Shown piece after piece: positions 45,957 through 55,682 of a DNA stretch of 64,000 nt. The notes under the pieces are model-generated. The model saw only the letters and a list, made by a program, of their open reading frames with translations, searched no databases and was not told the DNA's origin. Source of the DNA: Kordia zhangzhouensis (GTDB lineage: Bacteria; Bacteroidota; Bacteroidia; Flavobacteriales; Flavobacteriaceae). Made by a program: the position numbers and the translations under genes. The first letter of the stretch is position 1. Each line of letters begins with the position of its first letter. Location: positions 1 to 64,000 of the forward strand of contig NZ_LBMH01000009.1 in NCBI RefSeq assembly GCF_001005305.1. Reading direction: 5' to 3'.

Positions 45957-46436
45957 TTAAAGATCGTTAAAAATAGAGTGCATTAAACGGTTTTTATCAT
46001 TAATACTTTCTTCTAAAGAGATCATTGTTTCAGTGCGTGAAACACCATCTATATCATCAATCATAAAAATGATATCTTTTGCATGCTTGGTGTTTTTTGC
46101 ACGTACTTTACAGAAAATATTAAACTTTCCAGTCGTGATATGCGCTACCGTAATATATGGTATTTCTTGTATTCTATTTAACACAAACTTTGTTTGCGAG
46201 GTTTTTTCTAAAAAAATACCTACATACGCAATAAACGAATACCCTAATTTTTGGTAATCTAATGTTAAAGAAGAACCTTTGATGATACCTGCTTCTTCTA
46301 ATTTTTTTACACGAACATGTACAGTTCCTGCAGAGATTAATAATTTTTTTGCGATGTCTGTAAATGGAATTCTTGTATTCTCAATCAGCATGTCCAATAT
46401 CTGATGATCCACTTCATCTAACCTAAATTTTGCCAT
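45957..46436 (-). CDS. Lrp/AsnC-family transcriptional regulator
   Basis: 159 residues. The N-terminal winged helix (about 1-60) has LDEVDHQILDMLIENTRIPFTDIAKKL and SAGTVHVRVKKLEEAGII. The C-terminal RAM/ACT ligand domain has HITTGKFNIFCKVRAKN. It usually senses amino acids. Its target cannot be told from sequence; ppc downstream is cut off by a terminator. It starts 87 bp from the M14 peptidase stop. Confidence 0.94.
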   Translation of the reverse strand: MAKFRLDEVDHQILDMLIENTRIPFTDIAKKLLISAGTVHVRVKKLEEAGIIKGSSLTLDYQKLGYSFIAYVGIFLEKTSQTKFVLNRIQEIPYITVAHITTGKFNIFCKVRAKNTKHAKDIIFMIDDIDGVSRTETMISLEESINDKNRLMHSIFNDL

Positions 46437-46523
46437 GATTATCTTATATTATTTTTTAAAGATAATGCAAAAAAACCAAAAAAAATCGAATAATAATGCA
46501 TAAAACACTATAAGATATGTTAA

Positions 46524-47663
46524 CTAATTGTCAATTTTATTGAATTTTCTTAAAAATTCCTCCACACTTTTTTGCAGCGAAAACGATTGAAATATATACT
46601 TCTCAGCGATTGACTCCTGAAAATCAATGATTTTGTGTCCGAAGGATTTTTTTAACATTTTTTTATCCTCAATTTCTGGTTGAAAGTGAATTTTTTCATT
46701 TATGAGTACTTCTTTGTACATAATTCCCAAATCAAAAGTCTCTCCCATATCTGTCGACACGTTTTTCAATATAACATCATAAAACTCTTTTCCATTTTCA
46801 GGAATTTGGAAATAATCATCCGTAAATTTCCCTGTAATCTCATTGGTTGATATGTATTGAATTGCCTCTAACATTGCATAAAAGAGCAATTCTCTTGTTT
46901 TTTCACGTGGATAATCTTCTGGGTAATGTCCAGCTTCAAAAAGTATTGTAGGTGTTCCTAGTGATTGAAATGTATCTCCTACACAGTTTAAATTGAATCC
47001 ATCATCATAACGACCTACGTGTCCGGGAATGATTTTTTGAAGCATTTCATTCATTTTAACGATGATTTCCATACTTCTGGTACGTTGAGCTGTAACCGTG
47101 CGTTTTTCGTCTTCAGAGGGCGTTAAAAATGATATAATAGCCGATTTATGATGATTCCCAATACTATAAATAGTGCGTTGCCCATGAAGATTAAAGCAAA
47201 AGTCAGGTTGAAAGTTATCATATACAGCTCTCAACACTTTACTTTCTGGTTGCGATTGTAGTTGCGCATCACGATTCAAATCTATTTCATTAGCATTTAA
47301 ACGCGTATATGCATATGAACCATCAGGATTTAACATCGGAATGATACATAAGGTACAATTACTTAAAATTGAATGAGCAATTGCATCGTCACTAGCCAAG
47401 AATTGCAATACATCAAACACCGCTTTGGTAGTAGTCGATTCGTTTCCGTGCATTTGCGACCATACTAAAATCTTTTTAGAGCCATTTCCAATAGTCAAAG
47501 AATGTATTGGGCGGTTTAAGACAGAGTTTCCAATATTGTTTAGTTGAGAATAAGACGCTGCTTTTTTAATTAAAGGAGTAATGTGCTGTAATGTAATATA
47601 TCGACCTGTAATGTGCTGTTCAAAATTTGCTTGATACCAAGCAGCGAGTGAATGTGTAAACAT
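46524..47663 (-). CDS. M14-family zinc carboxypeptidase
   Basis: 379 residues, no signal peptide, so cytoplasmic. The first zinc pair is in MHGNESTTTKAV (HxxE). NPDGSYAYTRLNANEIDLNRDAQ and NLHGQRTIYSI (third zinc His) follow, and the likely catalytic Glu is in TPTILFEAGHYPED. It acts on the C-terminal residue or side chain of a peptide; the substrate is unknown. It is divergent from the XRE regulator, and an operator-like site lies 18 bp before its start. Confidence 0.85.
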   Translation of the reverse strand: MFTHSLAAWYQANFEQHITGRYITLQHITPLIKKAASYSQLNNIGNSVLNRPIHSLTIGNGSKKILVWSQMHGNESTTTKAVFDVLQFLASDDAIAHSILSNCTLCIIPMLNPDGSYAYTRLNANEIDLNRDAQLQSQPESKVLRAVYDNFQPDFCFNLHGQRTIYSIGNHHKSAIISFLTPSEDEKRTVTAQRTRSMEIIVKMNEMLQKIIPGHVGRYDDGFNLNCVGDTFQSLGTPTILFEAGHYPEDYPREKTRELLFYAMLEAIQYISTNEITGKFTDDYFQIPENGKEFYDVILKNVSTDMGETFDLGIMYKEVLINEKIHFQPEIEDKKMLKKSFGHKIIDFQESIAEKYIFQSFSLQKSVEEFLRKFNKIDN

Positions 47664-47970
47664 GTTAAAAAATAATTTGCGTTACAAATGTAAACAATGT
47701 ATATTTTACAATTGTAAACAATAAGAATTGTTCTTATTGTTTACAATTATAAACACTTTGTGATTGAATACTTCTCTAAATAGTATGTTATGCAAGTAGA
47801 ATATCGCTCAACTACTTTTAAATGCATTATACCACTATTAATCAATTAGTTAAATTGTTTTATTTAAACTGTTAGTTTTACTTAAAATATTCAATTTTAC
47901 ACTTTTTTTGTAGATTCAAAAGATTCTATTTACTTTTGTAAACATCTCATTATCCTATTTACCGTTTACA
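47664..47970. other. Divergent 307-bp region between M14 peptidase and XRE regulator
   Basis: No gene. It contains the operator cluster described separately, followed by about 200 bp of AT-rich DNA, with another half-site gtaaac just before the XRE start region. Both divergent promoters must lie here. I did not find an exact TAnnTTTG element for either. Confidence 0.6.
47681..47754. promoter_or_regulatory. Operator cluster: three related sites forming one long palindrome
   Basis: Site A gttacaaatgtaaac (47681-47695), site B ttttacaattgtaaac (47704-47719) and site C gtttacaattataaac (47739-47754). B and C are the outer parts of a perfect 18-bp inverted repeat (47710-47727 and 47731-47748, 3-base spacer), extendable to about 23 bp arms with one mismatch. 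A fourth copy lies on the XRE start codon. Shared consensus GTTTACAATnrTAAAC fits a dimeric repressor. Confidence 0.75.
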
Positions 47971-47979
47971 ATGATAAAC
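47964..47979 (+). promoter_or_regulatory. Fourth operator-like site on the XRE start codon
   Basis: gtttacaatgataaac differs from site C at one position and contains the ATG (47971) of the XRE gene. Binding here would block its own translation start region and transcription, which fits autoregulation. Confidence 0.65.
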
Positions 47980-48393
47980 ATAGAAGATTTTACCAAACGA
48001 CTTAAAAAAGTAATTGAATATTACGATTTATCAGCTTCTGCTTTTGCAGATAAACTAGGTGTTCAGCGTTCGAGTATTTCACATATTTTATCTGGTAGAA
48101 ATAAACCTAGTTTGGAATTTGTAATGAAAATTTTGCAAAATTTTCCCGAAGTAGAATTGTATTGGTTATTGAATGGTAAAGGTAATTTTCCGAGAACAGT
48201 TACTTCTAGAGAATCAATAACTCCTCCACCAATGGTTTCCATGCTACCAAAAGAAGATACGCGACAACACACACTAGCGTTGGATGATCCTATTTCTGCC
48301 GAAAGGCAACCACAAAATGTGACCACAGGAAAAACAATTGAAAGAATTGTAATTTTTTACACCGATGGAACTTTTGAAGATTACCAAAAATAA
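47971..48393 (+). CDS. XRE-family transcriptional regulator
   Basis: 140 residues. The helix-turn-helix occupies about 10-65 (FADKLGVQRSSISHILSGRNKPSLEFVMKIL). A linker with many Pro and Thr residues follows, then a short C-terminal strand-rich tail (ERIVIFYTDGTFEDY). Typical of small phage-like repressors in Flavobacteriaceae. It is divergent from an M14 carboxypeptidase with operator-like palindromes between them and on its own start, so it probably represses itself and perhaps the peptidase. Confidence 0.9.
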   Translation: MINIEDFTKRLKKVIEYYDLSASAFADKLGVQRSSISHILSGRNKPSLEFVMKILQNFPEVELYWLLNGKGNFPRTVTSRESITPPPMVSMLPKEDTRQHTLALDDPISAERQPQNVTTGKTIERIVIFYTDGTFEDYQK

Positions 48394-48464
48394 TGAGAAC
48401 CTTTTTTCCTTCCACTTTTATTTTTTAGTTACTTTGTAGAGCATTCACGAAAAAAAGCATTCTT

Positions 48465-48842
48465 GTGAAAAAAATCATTTTATGTAGTTTCATCTCTGTA
48501 TTGATGATGTCTTGTTACCAAACAGAACGCAATTGCAAAGATTTTCATAAAGGTACATTTGAATTTACTTATGAAATTAATGGCGAAACAAAAACTGGAA
48601 AATCTGTTCGGACTGATACTTTGAGTATTGATTATTATGAGAATCGAATTGATACATTTACAATTCGATGGGTAACTGAATGTGAATTTATTGGTCAAAA
48701 GTTACATCCTAAAGATTATGCAGATAGTAAGGCCATTCAAATGAAAATTATTTCTACTACAGAAGATTCTTATTTGCTAGAATATTCTCTTTTAGAAGAT
48801 CCAACTACAAAAAAACGAGGCACCGTAAAAAAGCTACAATAA
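48465..48842 (+). CDS. Small lipoprotein of unknown function
   Basis: 125 residues from a GTG start (MKKIILCSFISVLMMSC, lipobox Cys17). The mature part contains FHKGTFEFTYEINGETKTGKSVRTD and many beta strands. The shape suggests a small envelope barrel. No family is recognised. It lies 2 bp before the terC gene, so the two are co-transcribed. Confidence 0.75.
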   Translation: MKKIILCSFISVLMMSCYQTERNCKDFHKGTFEFTYEINGETKTGKSVRTDTLSIDYYENRIDTFTIRWVTECEFIGQKLHPKDYADSKAIQMKIISTTEDSYLLEYSLLEDPTTKKRGTVKKLQ

Positions 48843-48844
48843 TT

Positions 48845-49633
48845 ATGTTCGAAATTTTTTCAAATCCAGACGTTTGGGCAGCAATCATTACTCTTACCTT
48901 ATTAGAAATCGTATTAGGAATTGATAATATTATCTTTATATCTATAGCGGCAGGAAAGTTACCTGATCACTTACGAAAACGAGCTACCAATATTGGACTC
49001 ATTTTGGCTATGGTAATGCGGATAGTACTTCTTTTTGGGATTTCACTTTTGGTTGCCATGAAAGCGCCTTTTTGGTATATTAATAAAAGTTGGATATCAG
49101 GAGGCATTAGTTGGCAAGCGGTAATTTTATTTTTGGGCGGAATTTTTCTCCTGTATAAAAGCACCAAAGAGATTCATGAAAAAGTAGTAGATCGTGAGCA
49201 TGACGAACGAGAAGTAAAAAAACAACGCGCTACAACGCTAACCAAAGCTATTGTTCAGATTACAATGATTAACATTGTGTTTTCCTTTGATTCAATTTTA
49301 ACGGCTATCGGGATGACAAACGGAATTTCAAATAATCCAAACGATGCCTTGTTGGTCATGATTATTGCTGTAGTGGCTTCTGTGGTAATTATGATGTTAT
49401 TTGCAAACCCTGTGGGGAACTTTGTCAATAAAAATCCTTCCATTCAAATTTTAGGATTGTCTTTCTTAATTCTTATTGGATTTATGCTAATTGCAGAATC
49501 GGCACATATTTCACATTTAAAGGTATTTGGTCAAACTGTTGGAGCAATTCCAAAAGGCTATTTATATTTTGCTATTGCTTTTTCGTTAATGGTGGAGTTT
49601 CTAAACTTGCGCGTTGGCAGAAAAGAAGCTTAA
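48845..49633 (+). CDS. TerC-family integral membrane protein
   Basis: 262 residues with seven or more membrane helices. The first has LEIVLGIDNIIFISI, the DN motif typical of TerC; IVFSFDSILTAIGM is the second acidic motif. TerC/Alx proteins export manganese or other divalent cations during protein secretion; tellurite resistance is the historical name. It follows a small lipoprotein gene by 2 bp. Confidence 0.92.
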   Translation: MFEIFSNPDVWAAIITLTLLEIVLGIDNIIFISIAAGKLPDHLRKRATNIGLILAMVMRIVLLFGISLLVAMKAPFWYINKSWISGGISWQAVILFLGGIFLLYKSTKEIHEKVVDREHDEREVKKQRATTLTKAIVQITMINIVFSFDSILTAIGMTNGISNNPNDALLVMIIAVVASVVIMMLFANPVGNFVNKNPSIQILGLSFLILIGFMLIAESAHISHLKVFGQTVGAIPKGYLYFAIAFSLMVEFLNLRVGRKEA

Positions 49634-49655
49634 ACTAAAAATATAATTAGTCTTG

Positions 49656-50477
49656 TTAATTTGAGTATCTAGCAGCATCATGCAAAATTTCGTTTAACGC
49701 ATTAAAATATGCAGGATAACTAATCAAGTCATTATGCAACCCTTCGTTGATGGTGTAAAGTTTTTTTGTGGAAGCCCTAGCCTTTTCTAGTAATTGCTGA
49801 CTGTGTTCATACGGAACAACACCATCTTCAGTACCATGAATGATATATGTTGGCAATGCAATGTTTTGAATATTTTGATCATTTTGAAAAGGATACTTCA
49901 GTAACCATTTTAATGGTAAAAACCAAAATCTCGTTTTCCCAACATCGTAAACACTTGTAAACGTTGATTCTAACAATAACAATCGAGCTTCTTTTTGTTG
50001 CGCCACATGAGTCGCAAATGCTCCGCCAAGTGAACGCCCAAAGATTACAATTTCTTCAGTAGAAAATTTTGCTTGACAGTAATTATAAAATAAAAAAGCA
50101 TCATTCAACATGGCGCGATAGCTACGTTTTCCAATACTTTTTCCATAACCACGATAGTCCATAATAACGACATCATAGTTGTACTGTTCCGAAAGTTGTT
50201 CTGCCCATTTTCCCCAATATTCTAACGTGCGAGCATTGCCATGAAAATATAAAATTACGCCTTTCGGCATGGCTTGTTTATAATGCAATCCATGAATTAT
50301 GGCATCATCTTCAGCTTTTAAATATAATTCTTCAAAAGCAACCGACGATGTAAACACATGATCTTGAGAAAGTGTTTCACTTTGAAATAGGATTTTTTCT
50401 TGAAAATTCAGTAGCATACCAATACTCAGCAAATATATTGCAATGATAGCAATACCAATACGTTTTACTTGTCTCAT
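49656..50477 (-). CDS. Alpha/beta hydrolase, membrane-anchored
   Basis: 273 residues with an N-terminal membrane helix (about 5-24). The hydrolase fold has the oxyanion HG in LYFHGNARTLEYWGKWAE, DYRGYGKS, nucleophile Ser in FGRSLGGAF, Asp in HGTEDGVVPYEH and His in GLHND. It starts 1 bp after the next hydrolase gene's stop, and the two are homologous, so this is a tandem duplication. Confidence 0.9.
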   Translation of the reverse strand: MRQVKRIGIAIIAIYLLSIGMLLNFQEKILFQSETLSQDHVFTSSVAFEELYLKAEDDAIIHGLHYKQAMPKGVILYFHGNARTLEYWGKWAEQLSEQYNYDVVIMDYRGYGKSIGKRSYRAMLNDAFLFYNYCQAKFSTEEIVIFGRSLGGAFATHVAQQKEARLLLLESTFTSVYDVGKTRFWFLPLKWLLKYPFQNDQNIQNIALPTYIIHGTEDGVVPYEHSQQLLEKARASTKKLYTINEGLHNDLISYPAYFNALNEILHDAARYSN

Positions 50478-51338
50478 TTAGATTTTTTTTCTTCTAAAAT
50501 TCAAACTTGAATTTTTAGGGTCAATTTCTTTGGGTAATTCCGAGTGTAAAATCTCTTCAAGAAACCGATGGTATTGTGGAAATGTGTGCAAATTATTATG
50601 TCCACCATCAATTACTGGGTAAAGTCTTGCCCATTTTGGATTGATTTTAGACAGCTTTACACTTGTTTTAAAAGGAATTAATTTATCATTTGTTCCATGA
50701 ATAATTTTGATAGGACATTTTACGTATTGTATCCACCGATACGTCTTTATCGGAAATCTCAAAAGTAATGACATAGGCATGATAGGTAAAAACCGTTTGG
50801 TAATATGTTTTACACTATAATAAGGCGCATCTAGTATGAGAAGCCTAGGATTATTATTAGAAGCCAATTTAGTAGCAAAACCTGAACCTAAAGAGCGTCC
50901 ATATAATGTAATATATTGTTCATCTACTTGTTCTTTTAATCGATCATATACATACTGAAGATCTCTTTTAATACCAGCTTCTGTGCGTTTCCCTGTGCTT
51001 TTTCCATATCCGCGATAATCTACCATTAATACATCAAAACCATGACGAGTAAAATCGATTGCGAACTTTCCCCAACCTTTTATACTTCGTGAATTCCCTT
51101 TGAGATACAAAACAACACCTTTAGGTTTACGAACTTTAAAGTGAATTCCATTAATATTTACACCTGGGTCTACTTCAATATTATATTCATCAAATAATTG
51201 ATTTTCATACGCAAACTCAAAATCGCTTGGTAATTTTTCTGCTTTAAAAATAAAACGCTCTTGCAAAAAATAGAGCACGACATTGGCCATGATATAAAGA
51301 AAAATAAAAACAATACCTCCTATAATCCAGTATGACAT
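50478..51338 (-). CDS. Alpha/beta hydrolase, membrane-anchored (paralogue)
   Basis: 286 residues with an N-terminal membrane helix (about 4-22). The same pattern as the downstream copy: LKGNSRSIKGWGKFA, DYRGYGKSTGKR, Ser in YGRSLGSGFA, HGTNDKLIPF and GGHNN. First gene of a two-gene unit. Confidence 0.9.
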   Translation of the reverse strand: MSYWIIGGIVFIFLYIMANVVLYFLQERFIFKAEKLPSDFEFAYENQLFDEYNIEVDPGVNINGIHFKVRKPKGVVLYLKGNSRSIKGWGKFAIDFTRHGFDVLMVDYRGYGKSTGKRTEAGIKRDLQYVYDRLKEQVDEQYITLYGRSLGSGFATKLASNNNPRLLILDAPYYSVKHITKRFLPIMPMSLLLRFPIKTYRWIQYVKCPIKIIHGTNDKLIPFKTSVKLSKINPKWARLYPVIDGGHNNLHTFPQYHRFLEEILHSELPKEIDPKNSSLNFRRKKI

Positions 51339-51588
51339 GATGTGTTTTCTAGTTTTTAAAACTTAAGATAAGAAAAGTTTGGCAAACCAATTCGGAAGAA
51401 TGTTTTTATTCGGGCAAATGTGATAATTATAGTTATTTTACAAAAAATAGACATTATTTTAACTCAATTATGTACGATAGAATCTAACATTTCAACGAAT
51501 AAATACAACTTCTGTTAAATATTTATGCTAGATTTACGTATTCCCCGCTAAACTCGAATACTAATTTTTAAGTTGTTTTACTACCAGC

Positions 51589-54504
51589 ATGAAGAAAAAA
51601 CTACTATTCTTAACTCTTGTACTAACAAATGTTTTTCTAGTTTTCTCGCAAGGAGAAGCTAATATTTGGTATTTTGGGCAGAATGCTGGATTAGATTTTA
51701 ATTCAGGAAGCCCTGTGGCTATTACAGATGGACAACTTAATACATTAGAAGGTTGCGCTACAATTTCTAACAGTGCTGGTCAATTATTGTTTTATACAGA
51801 CGGAATAACCGTTTGGGATAAAAACCATACTATCATGCCTAACGGAACTGGTTTACAAGGAGATCCATCAAGCTCTCAATCTGGTATCATTGTTCCATAT
51901 CCTAATCAACCAAATCTATATTATGTTTTTTGTGTACGTGCCACTTCTGCTGATGGAGGATTATTTTATAGTGTCGTAGATCTTTCTCTTAATGGAGGAA
52001 ATGGCGATATTGTTCCTGGACAAAAAAACATATTATTACTGCAAAGAAGTGCCGAAAAAATTGCTGCAATTAATGACGATGGGAATGGGTTTTGGGTAAT
52101 TTCATATGCAGGACCTAATGGAACTGAATTCAATTATAATACTTACCACGCATACCGTATTACTGACACAGGAATTGATGTAAACTCAATTCGGTCTACC
52201 TACAACGATTGTAGTTCCAGCGATGGAAGAGGCTATTTGAAAATTTCTCCCGATTCTCAAAAAATCATTAATTGTAATCAAGATTTCAATCATGTTTGTT
52301 ATCATAGGTTTGATAATGTTACAGGTGCTGTAAGTAGTGAGGTAGCGCAATTAGGAATATTGGGCGATGGATATTGTGCTGAATTTTCGTTGAATTCGAC
52401 AAAAGTATATGTCTCGTCTGGAAATATATCAGCAAGTAGCTCTTATTTGTTTCAGTTTGATTTAAATGCTACTAATATTCAAGCTTCCAGAGTACAAATT
52501 CATACAGAAGTTCAAGAACGTGGCGCATTACAACTTGGAGTTGATGGAAAAATATATTACGCAAGGCCCGATCGTCCCTATGTAGGCGTTATAAATAACC
52601 CTGAGGCAGATGGAGCTGCATGCAATTATGTAAATCAAGGCGTTGATTTGGCAGGCAGACAGTGTAAACAAGGACTACCACCTTTTATACAGTCATTTTT
52701 TAATGTAGGAATTGAGGTTTCTGAAAACTGTTTGGGAGATCCAACCATCTTTTCTGTAAATTCTAACGAAGCAATTGTATCAATTATGTGGAATTTTGGA
52801 GATGGCAACACTTCGACTGTTGAAAATCCTTCTCATACATATGCGACTCCCGGAAACTACACCGTTTCTGTAACTGCAACGTCTTCCAATCAATCTATAT
52901 CACTTTCACGAGATATTACAGTATATGAAAACCCTACACAGCCAACTATTAGTGATTATATAGTGTGTGATGACATGTCTAACGATAATATAGAAATGTT
53001 TGATCTCAGTACCAAAGATGCTGAAGCACTTACGGGACAACCTTCTGGAAGCACATTTGCTGTTAGTTATTATGAAACGATGGATGATGCCGTTAATGAT
53101 GTAAATCCATTATCTACCAATTATAATAGTACAAATGACAACCAATCAATATATGCACGAGTATACAATGTTAACAACCCTGATTGTTATGAAATAGCAA
53201 ACTTTCAGTTACTCATCTCAGAAGCCGCAACACAAAGTGCGACCATCAACTTTTCAATTTGTGATAGCTTCAATGATGGCCAAGAAACAATTAGCTTAAC
53301 ACAGTTTAACTCTCAAATACTTGATACACAAAGTAGTAGTCTTTTTGATATTTATTATTATGAAACGGCTATGGATGCTACTGATGACATGAATAGAATT
53401 TCAACAAACCATATATTGCAAAGTGATTTTCAAACTTTATATGCTCGAAAAGAAAATGACACAAATACGCTATGCTTTACCGTTAGCGAAATAGTATTGG
53501 CATTGCGAACTTCTTATACTGCGAATCCTGTTGAAGACATGATTATTTGTGATGATGTAAGTAATGATGGAATAGAATTATTTAACTTATCATTACAAAA
53601 TGATGGAATTGCTGATGGGCAACTTGCAGGTTACTCTATTACATATCATATATCTCAAGCAGACGCTGATTCAGACAGTAATGCATTGTCAACCAATTTC
53701 ATGAACGATTTTAATCCTCAAGAAATCTTTGTTCGTATCGAAAATAATGATGAGCCCAATTGCTATGACACTACTTCATTCTTTATTGAAGTAAAGCCTG
53801 TTCCAAATGTAAATACTGAAGAAATTATTACTTATGTCTGCACAAACGAGACTGTAATGCTTATTGCAGATAGCGGTTATGACGAGTATTTATGGAGCTC
53901 TGGAGAAATGACACAAGCAATTACTGTTAGTGAAGCAGGAATTTACACTGTTTCAGTAACCACAAATTATAATTCATCACCTGAAGTAAGTTGTAGCAAT
54001 ACACAAACGTTTCGCGTAATTGAATCTGATGAAGCTGTCATTACAGACATTAGCATACAAGATTGGACACTGTACGAAAATCAATTTGAAGTTTTTGTAG
54101 AAGGAATTGGTGATTATGAGTATTCTATCAATGGATTTGATTATCAAGATAGTCCTGTATTTACCAATTTATCTCCTGGAAATGTAACCGTTTTTGTAAG
54201 AGATAAAAATGGCTGTGGCGTGGTTTCCCAATTGGTAAATCTACTTTTTTATCCTGGTTTCTTCACGCCTAACAATGATGGATACAATGATTTTTGGCAA
54301 ATTATTTCTTCAGAATACGAACCAGACTTACGAATCCATATTTTTAATCGTTACGGAAAACTTTTAACAATTATTGATCCAGAATCACAAGGTTGGGACG
54401 GAAACTATCGTGGTCGACAATTACCTTCTGACGATTATTGGTTTATGGTAGAAAGACCTAGCAATGGAGAAACGTACACAGGACATTTTACGCTGAAGCG
54501 ATAA
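51589..54504 (+). CDS. Large T9SS-exported protein with PKD domain and type-B sorting signal
   Basis: 971 residues. A signal peptide (MKKKLLFLTLVLTNVFLVFS) is followed by a propeller-like N-terminal part (about 20-365). A PKD domain follows (about 385-450, VSIMWNFGDGNTSTVENPSHTY). Three repeats of about 96 residues start near 455, 553 and 650 with the pattern (V/I)CDD.SND..E.F.L. The C-terminal 85 residues are the gliding-motility-associated type-B signal (FFTPNNDGYNDFWQI, HIFNRYGKLL, GWDGNYRGRQLPSDDYWF). It is probably a surface or secreted adhesin. It has no neighbours in an operon. Confidence 0.92.
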   Translation: MKKKLLFLTLVLTNVFLVFSQGEANIWYFGQNAGLDFNSGSPVAITDGQLNTLEGCATISNSAGQLLFYTDGITVWDKNHTIMPNGTGLQGDPSSSQSGIIVPYPNQPNLYYVFCVRATSADGGLFYSVVDLSLNGGNGDIVPGQKNILLLQRSAEKIAAINDDGNGFWVISYAGPNGTEFNYNTYHAYRITDTGIDVNSIRSTYNDCSSSDGRGYLKISPDSQKIINCNQDFNHVCYHRFDNVTGAVSSEVAQLGILGDGYCAEFSLNSTKVYVSSGNISASSSYLFQFDLNATNIQASRVQIHTEVQERGALQLGVDGKIYYARPDRPYVGVINNPEADGAACNYVNQGVDLAGRQCKQGLPPFIQSFFNVGIEVSENCLGDPTIFSVNSNEAIVSIMWNFGDGNTSTVENPSHTYATPGNYTVSVTATSSNQSISLSRDITVYENPTQPTISDYIVCDDMSNDNIEMFDLSTKDAEALTGQPSGSTFAVSYYETMDDAVNDVNPLSTNYNSTNDNQSIYARVYNVNNPDCYEIANFQLLISEAATQSATINFSICDSFNDGQETISLTQFNSQILDTQSSSLFDIYYYETAMDATDDMNRISTNHILQSDFQTLYARKENDTNTLCFTVSEIVLALRTSYTANPVEDMIICDDVSNDGIELFNLSLQNDGIADGQLAGYSITYHISQADADSDSNALSTNFMNDFNPQEIFVRIENNDEPNCYDTTSFFIEVKPVPNVNTEEIITYVCTNETVMLIADSGYDEYLWSSGEMTQAITVSEAGIYTVSVTTNYNSSPEVSCSNTQTFRVIESDEAVITDISIQDWTLYENQFEVFVEGIGDYEYSINGFDYQDSPVFTNLSPGNVTVFVRDKNGCGVVSQLVNLLFYPGFFTPNNDGYNDFWQIISSEYEPDLRIHIFNRYGKLLTIIDPESQGWDGNYRGRQLPSDDYWFMVERPSNGETYTGHFTLKR

Positions 54505-54509
54505 ATTTT

Positions 54510-55667
54510 CTATTTGAGATTTTCTAGGATAAAATCTACAGTTGTATTGGTGTTTTTATTCTGTTTATACGAGTCTGTAAGATGCTTGGATGGCACAGCA
54601 TAGCCATTTTTTGCCAACGATTCTATATTTTCCAAATAATCTAACGTAATTTTTCCACGTAATAATTTATGCATGTCTTTCCCAGACTTGTAATAATCAT
54701 AGATTTTTTTAAGACCCGTTAAGTACAAATAATCTTTTGTAAATCCTCCACCTCTATGTGCTCGAGTTGATATCGTAAAAGCGGTTTCACGATCTAAATC
54801 ATAATCGTTAATAAACATTCGAAACGTTTGCGAAAAAGAATACCCTTTTTCCAAGCTATCAACAGCAATGACACGATAAGCCAACTCTTTTAAACGCTTT
54901 ACTGTTAAATTGTTGCTCATGTATTCAGCAAAAACAGCTAGTCCTTCTTGTGTTTCCTCATAATTTGGGAATCCATTCGAAAATATTTTTAATGGATGCA
55001 ACAATCCATTCATGGTAGTTACCATGTGTACACCAATTTCATGGTTGGTTAATACAGAAATTTCGTTCTCTGAAAATGTGTGCTTTTTATTAATTACTAA
55101 CGTTTTGATATTATTCAATACCATAGCAATCGCACTCATATCTGCCGAAAATTTTATCTGATAGGTAAAATCGTATTGCTTTGAATAATTTCTAAATAGT
55201 TGTTCTGTTTCTTCTGGTGAATATTTAGGTTGAAATTGTGCTTCACTTTCGTTTTCTTCTTCAAAATGCAGGATAAACTTAGCATTTTCAACATCTTGTT
55301 CTGTTGGCGTTCCAAAAGAACGCAAACTATTATAGTAAAACTTATCTTTTGTACCTATCGTTTCAATACACTGTATCAATCCGGAGTACGCATAAATAAT
55401 ATCTTCATACAATTCTCTAGTATGTGTATCTTCTATAAGCTCAATAGGTTGAGCAAATAATTCTCGATGCAATCGGAAACGATCAAAATTGATTGGAGGA
55501 TATTTGAATTCAGGATCTTTTAAATATTTGGATTTGAAGAATTTTGCCTTCGCTTCTTCAATATTAATTGGATTTACATAACTCAACAATTCAACTTGCT
55601 TAACTAAGTTGTCAATATTTTGATCTATATCAAAAAGTATTTTATCGACTACATGTATATCGTTCAT
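54510..55667 (-). CDS. QEGLA-motif (DUF1704) metallopeptidase-like protein
   Basis: 385 residues with zinc motif HEIGVH (HExxxH) in VLTNHEIGVHMVTTM, then the signature EETQEGLAVFAEYMS. In annotation the family is called flavohemoglobin expression-modulating QEGLA motif protein, and it is homologous to the eukaryotic tyrosine carboxypeptidase MATCAP. It is the last gene of a minus-strand cluster with N-formylglutamate amidohydrolase-like, rhodanese and ATP-grasp genes, all with short gaps. Confidence 0.92.
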   Translation of the reverse strand: MNDIHVVDKILFDIDQNIDNLVKQVELLSYVNPINIEEAKAKFFKSKYLKDPEFKYPPINFDRFRLHRELFAQPIELIEDTHTRELYEDIIYAYSGLIQCIETIGTKDKFYYNSLRSFGTPTEQDVENAKFILHFEEENESEAQFQPKYSPEETEQLFRNYSKQYDFTYQIKFSADMSAIAMVLNNIKTLVINKKHTFSENEISVLTNHEIGVHMVTTMNGLLHPLKIFSNGFPNYEETQEGLAVFAEYMSNNLTVKRLKELAYRVIAVDSLEKGYSFSQTFRMFINDYDLDRETAFTISTRAHRGGGFTKDYLYLTGLKKIYDYYKSGKDMHKLLRGKITLDYLENIESLAKNGYAVPSKHLTDSYKQNKNTNTTVDFILENLK

Positions 55668-55682
55668 TCGTTTCGCTCTTTA

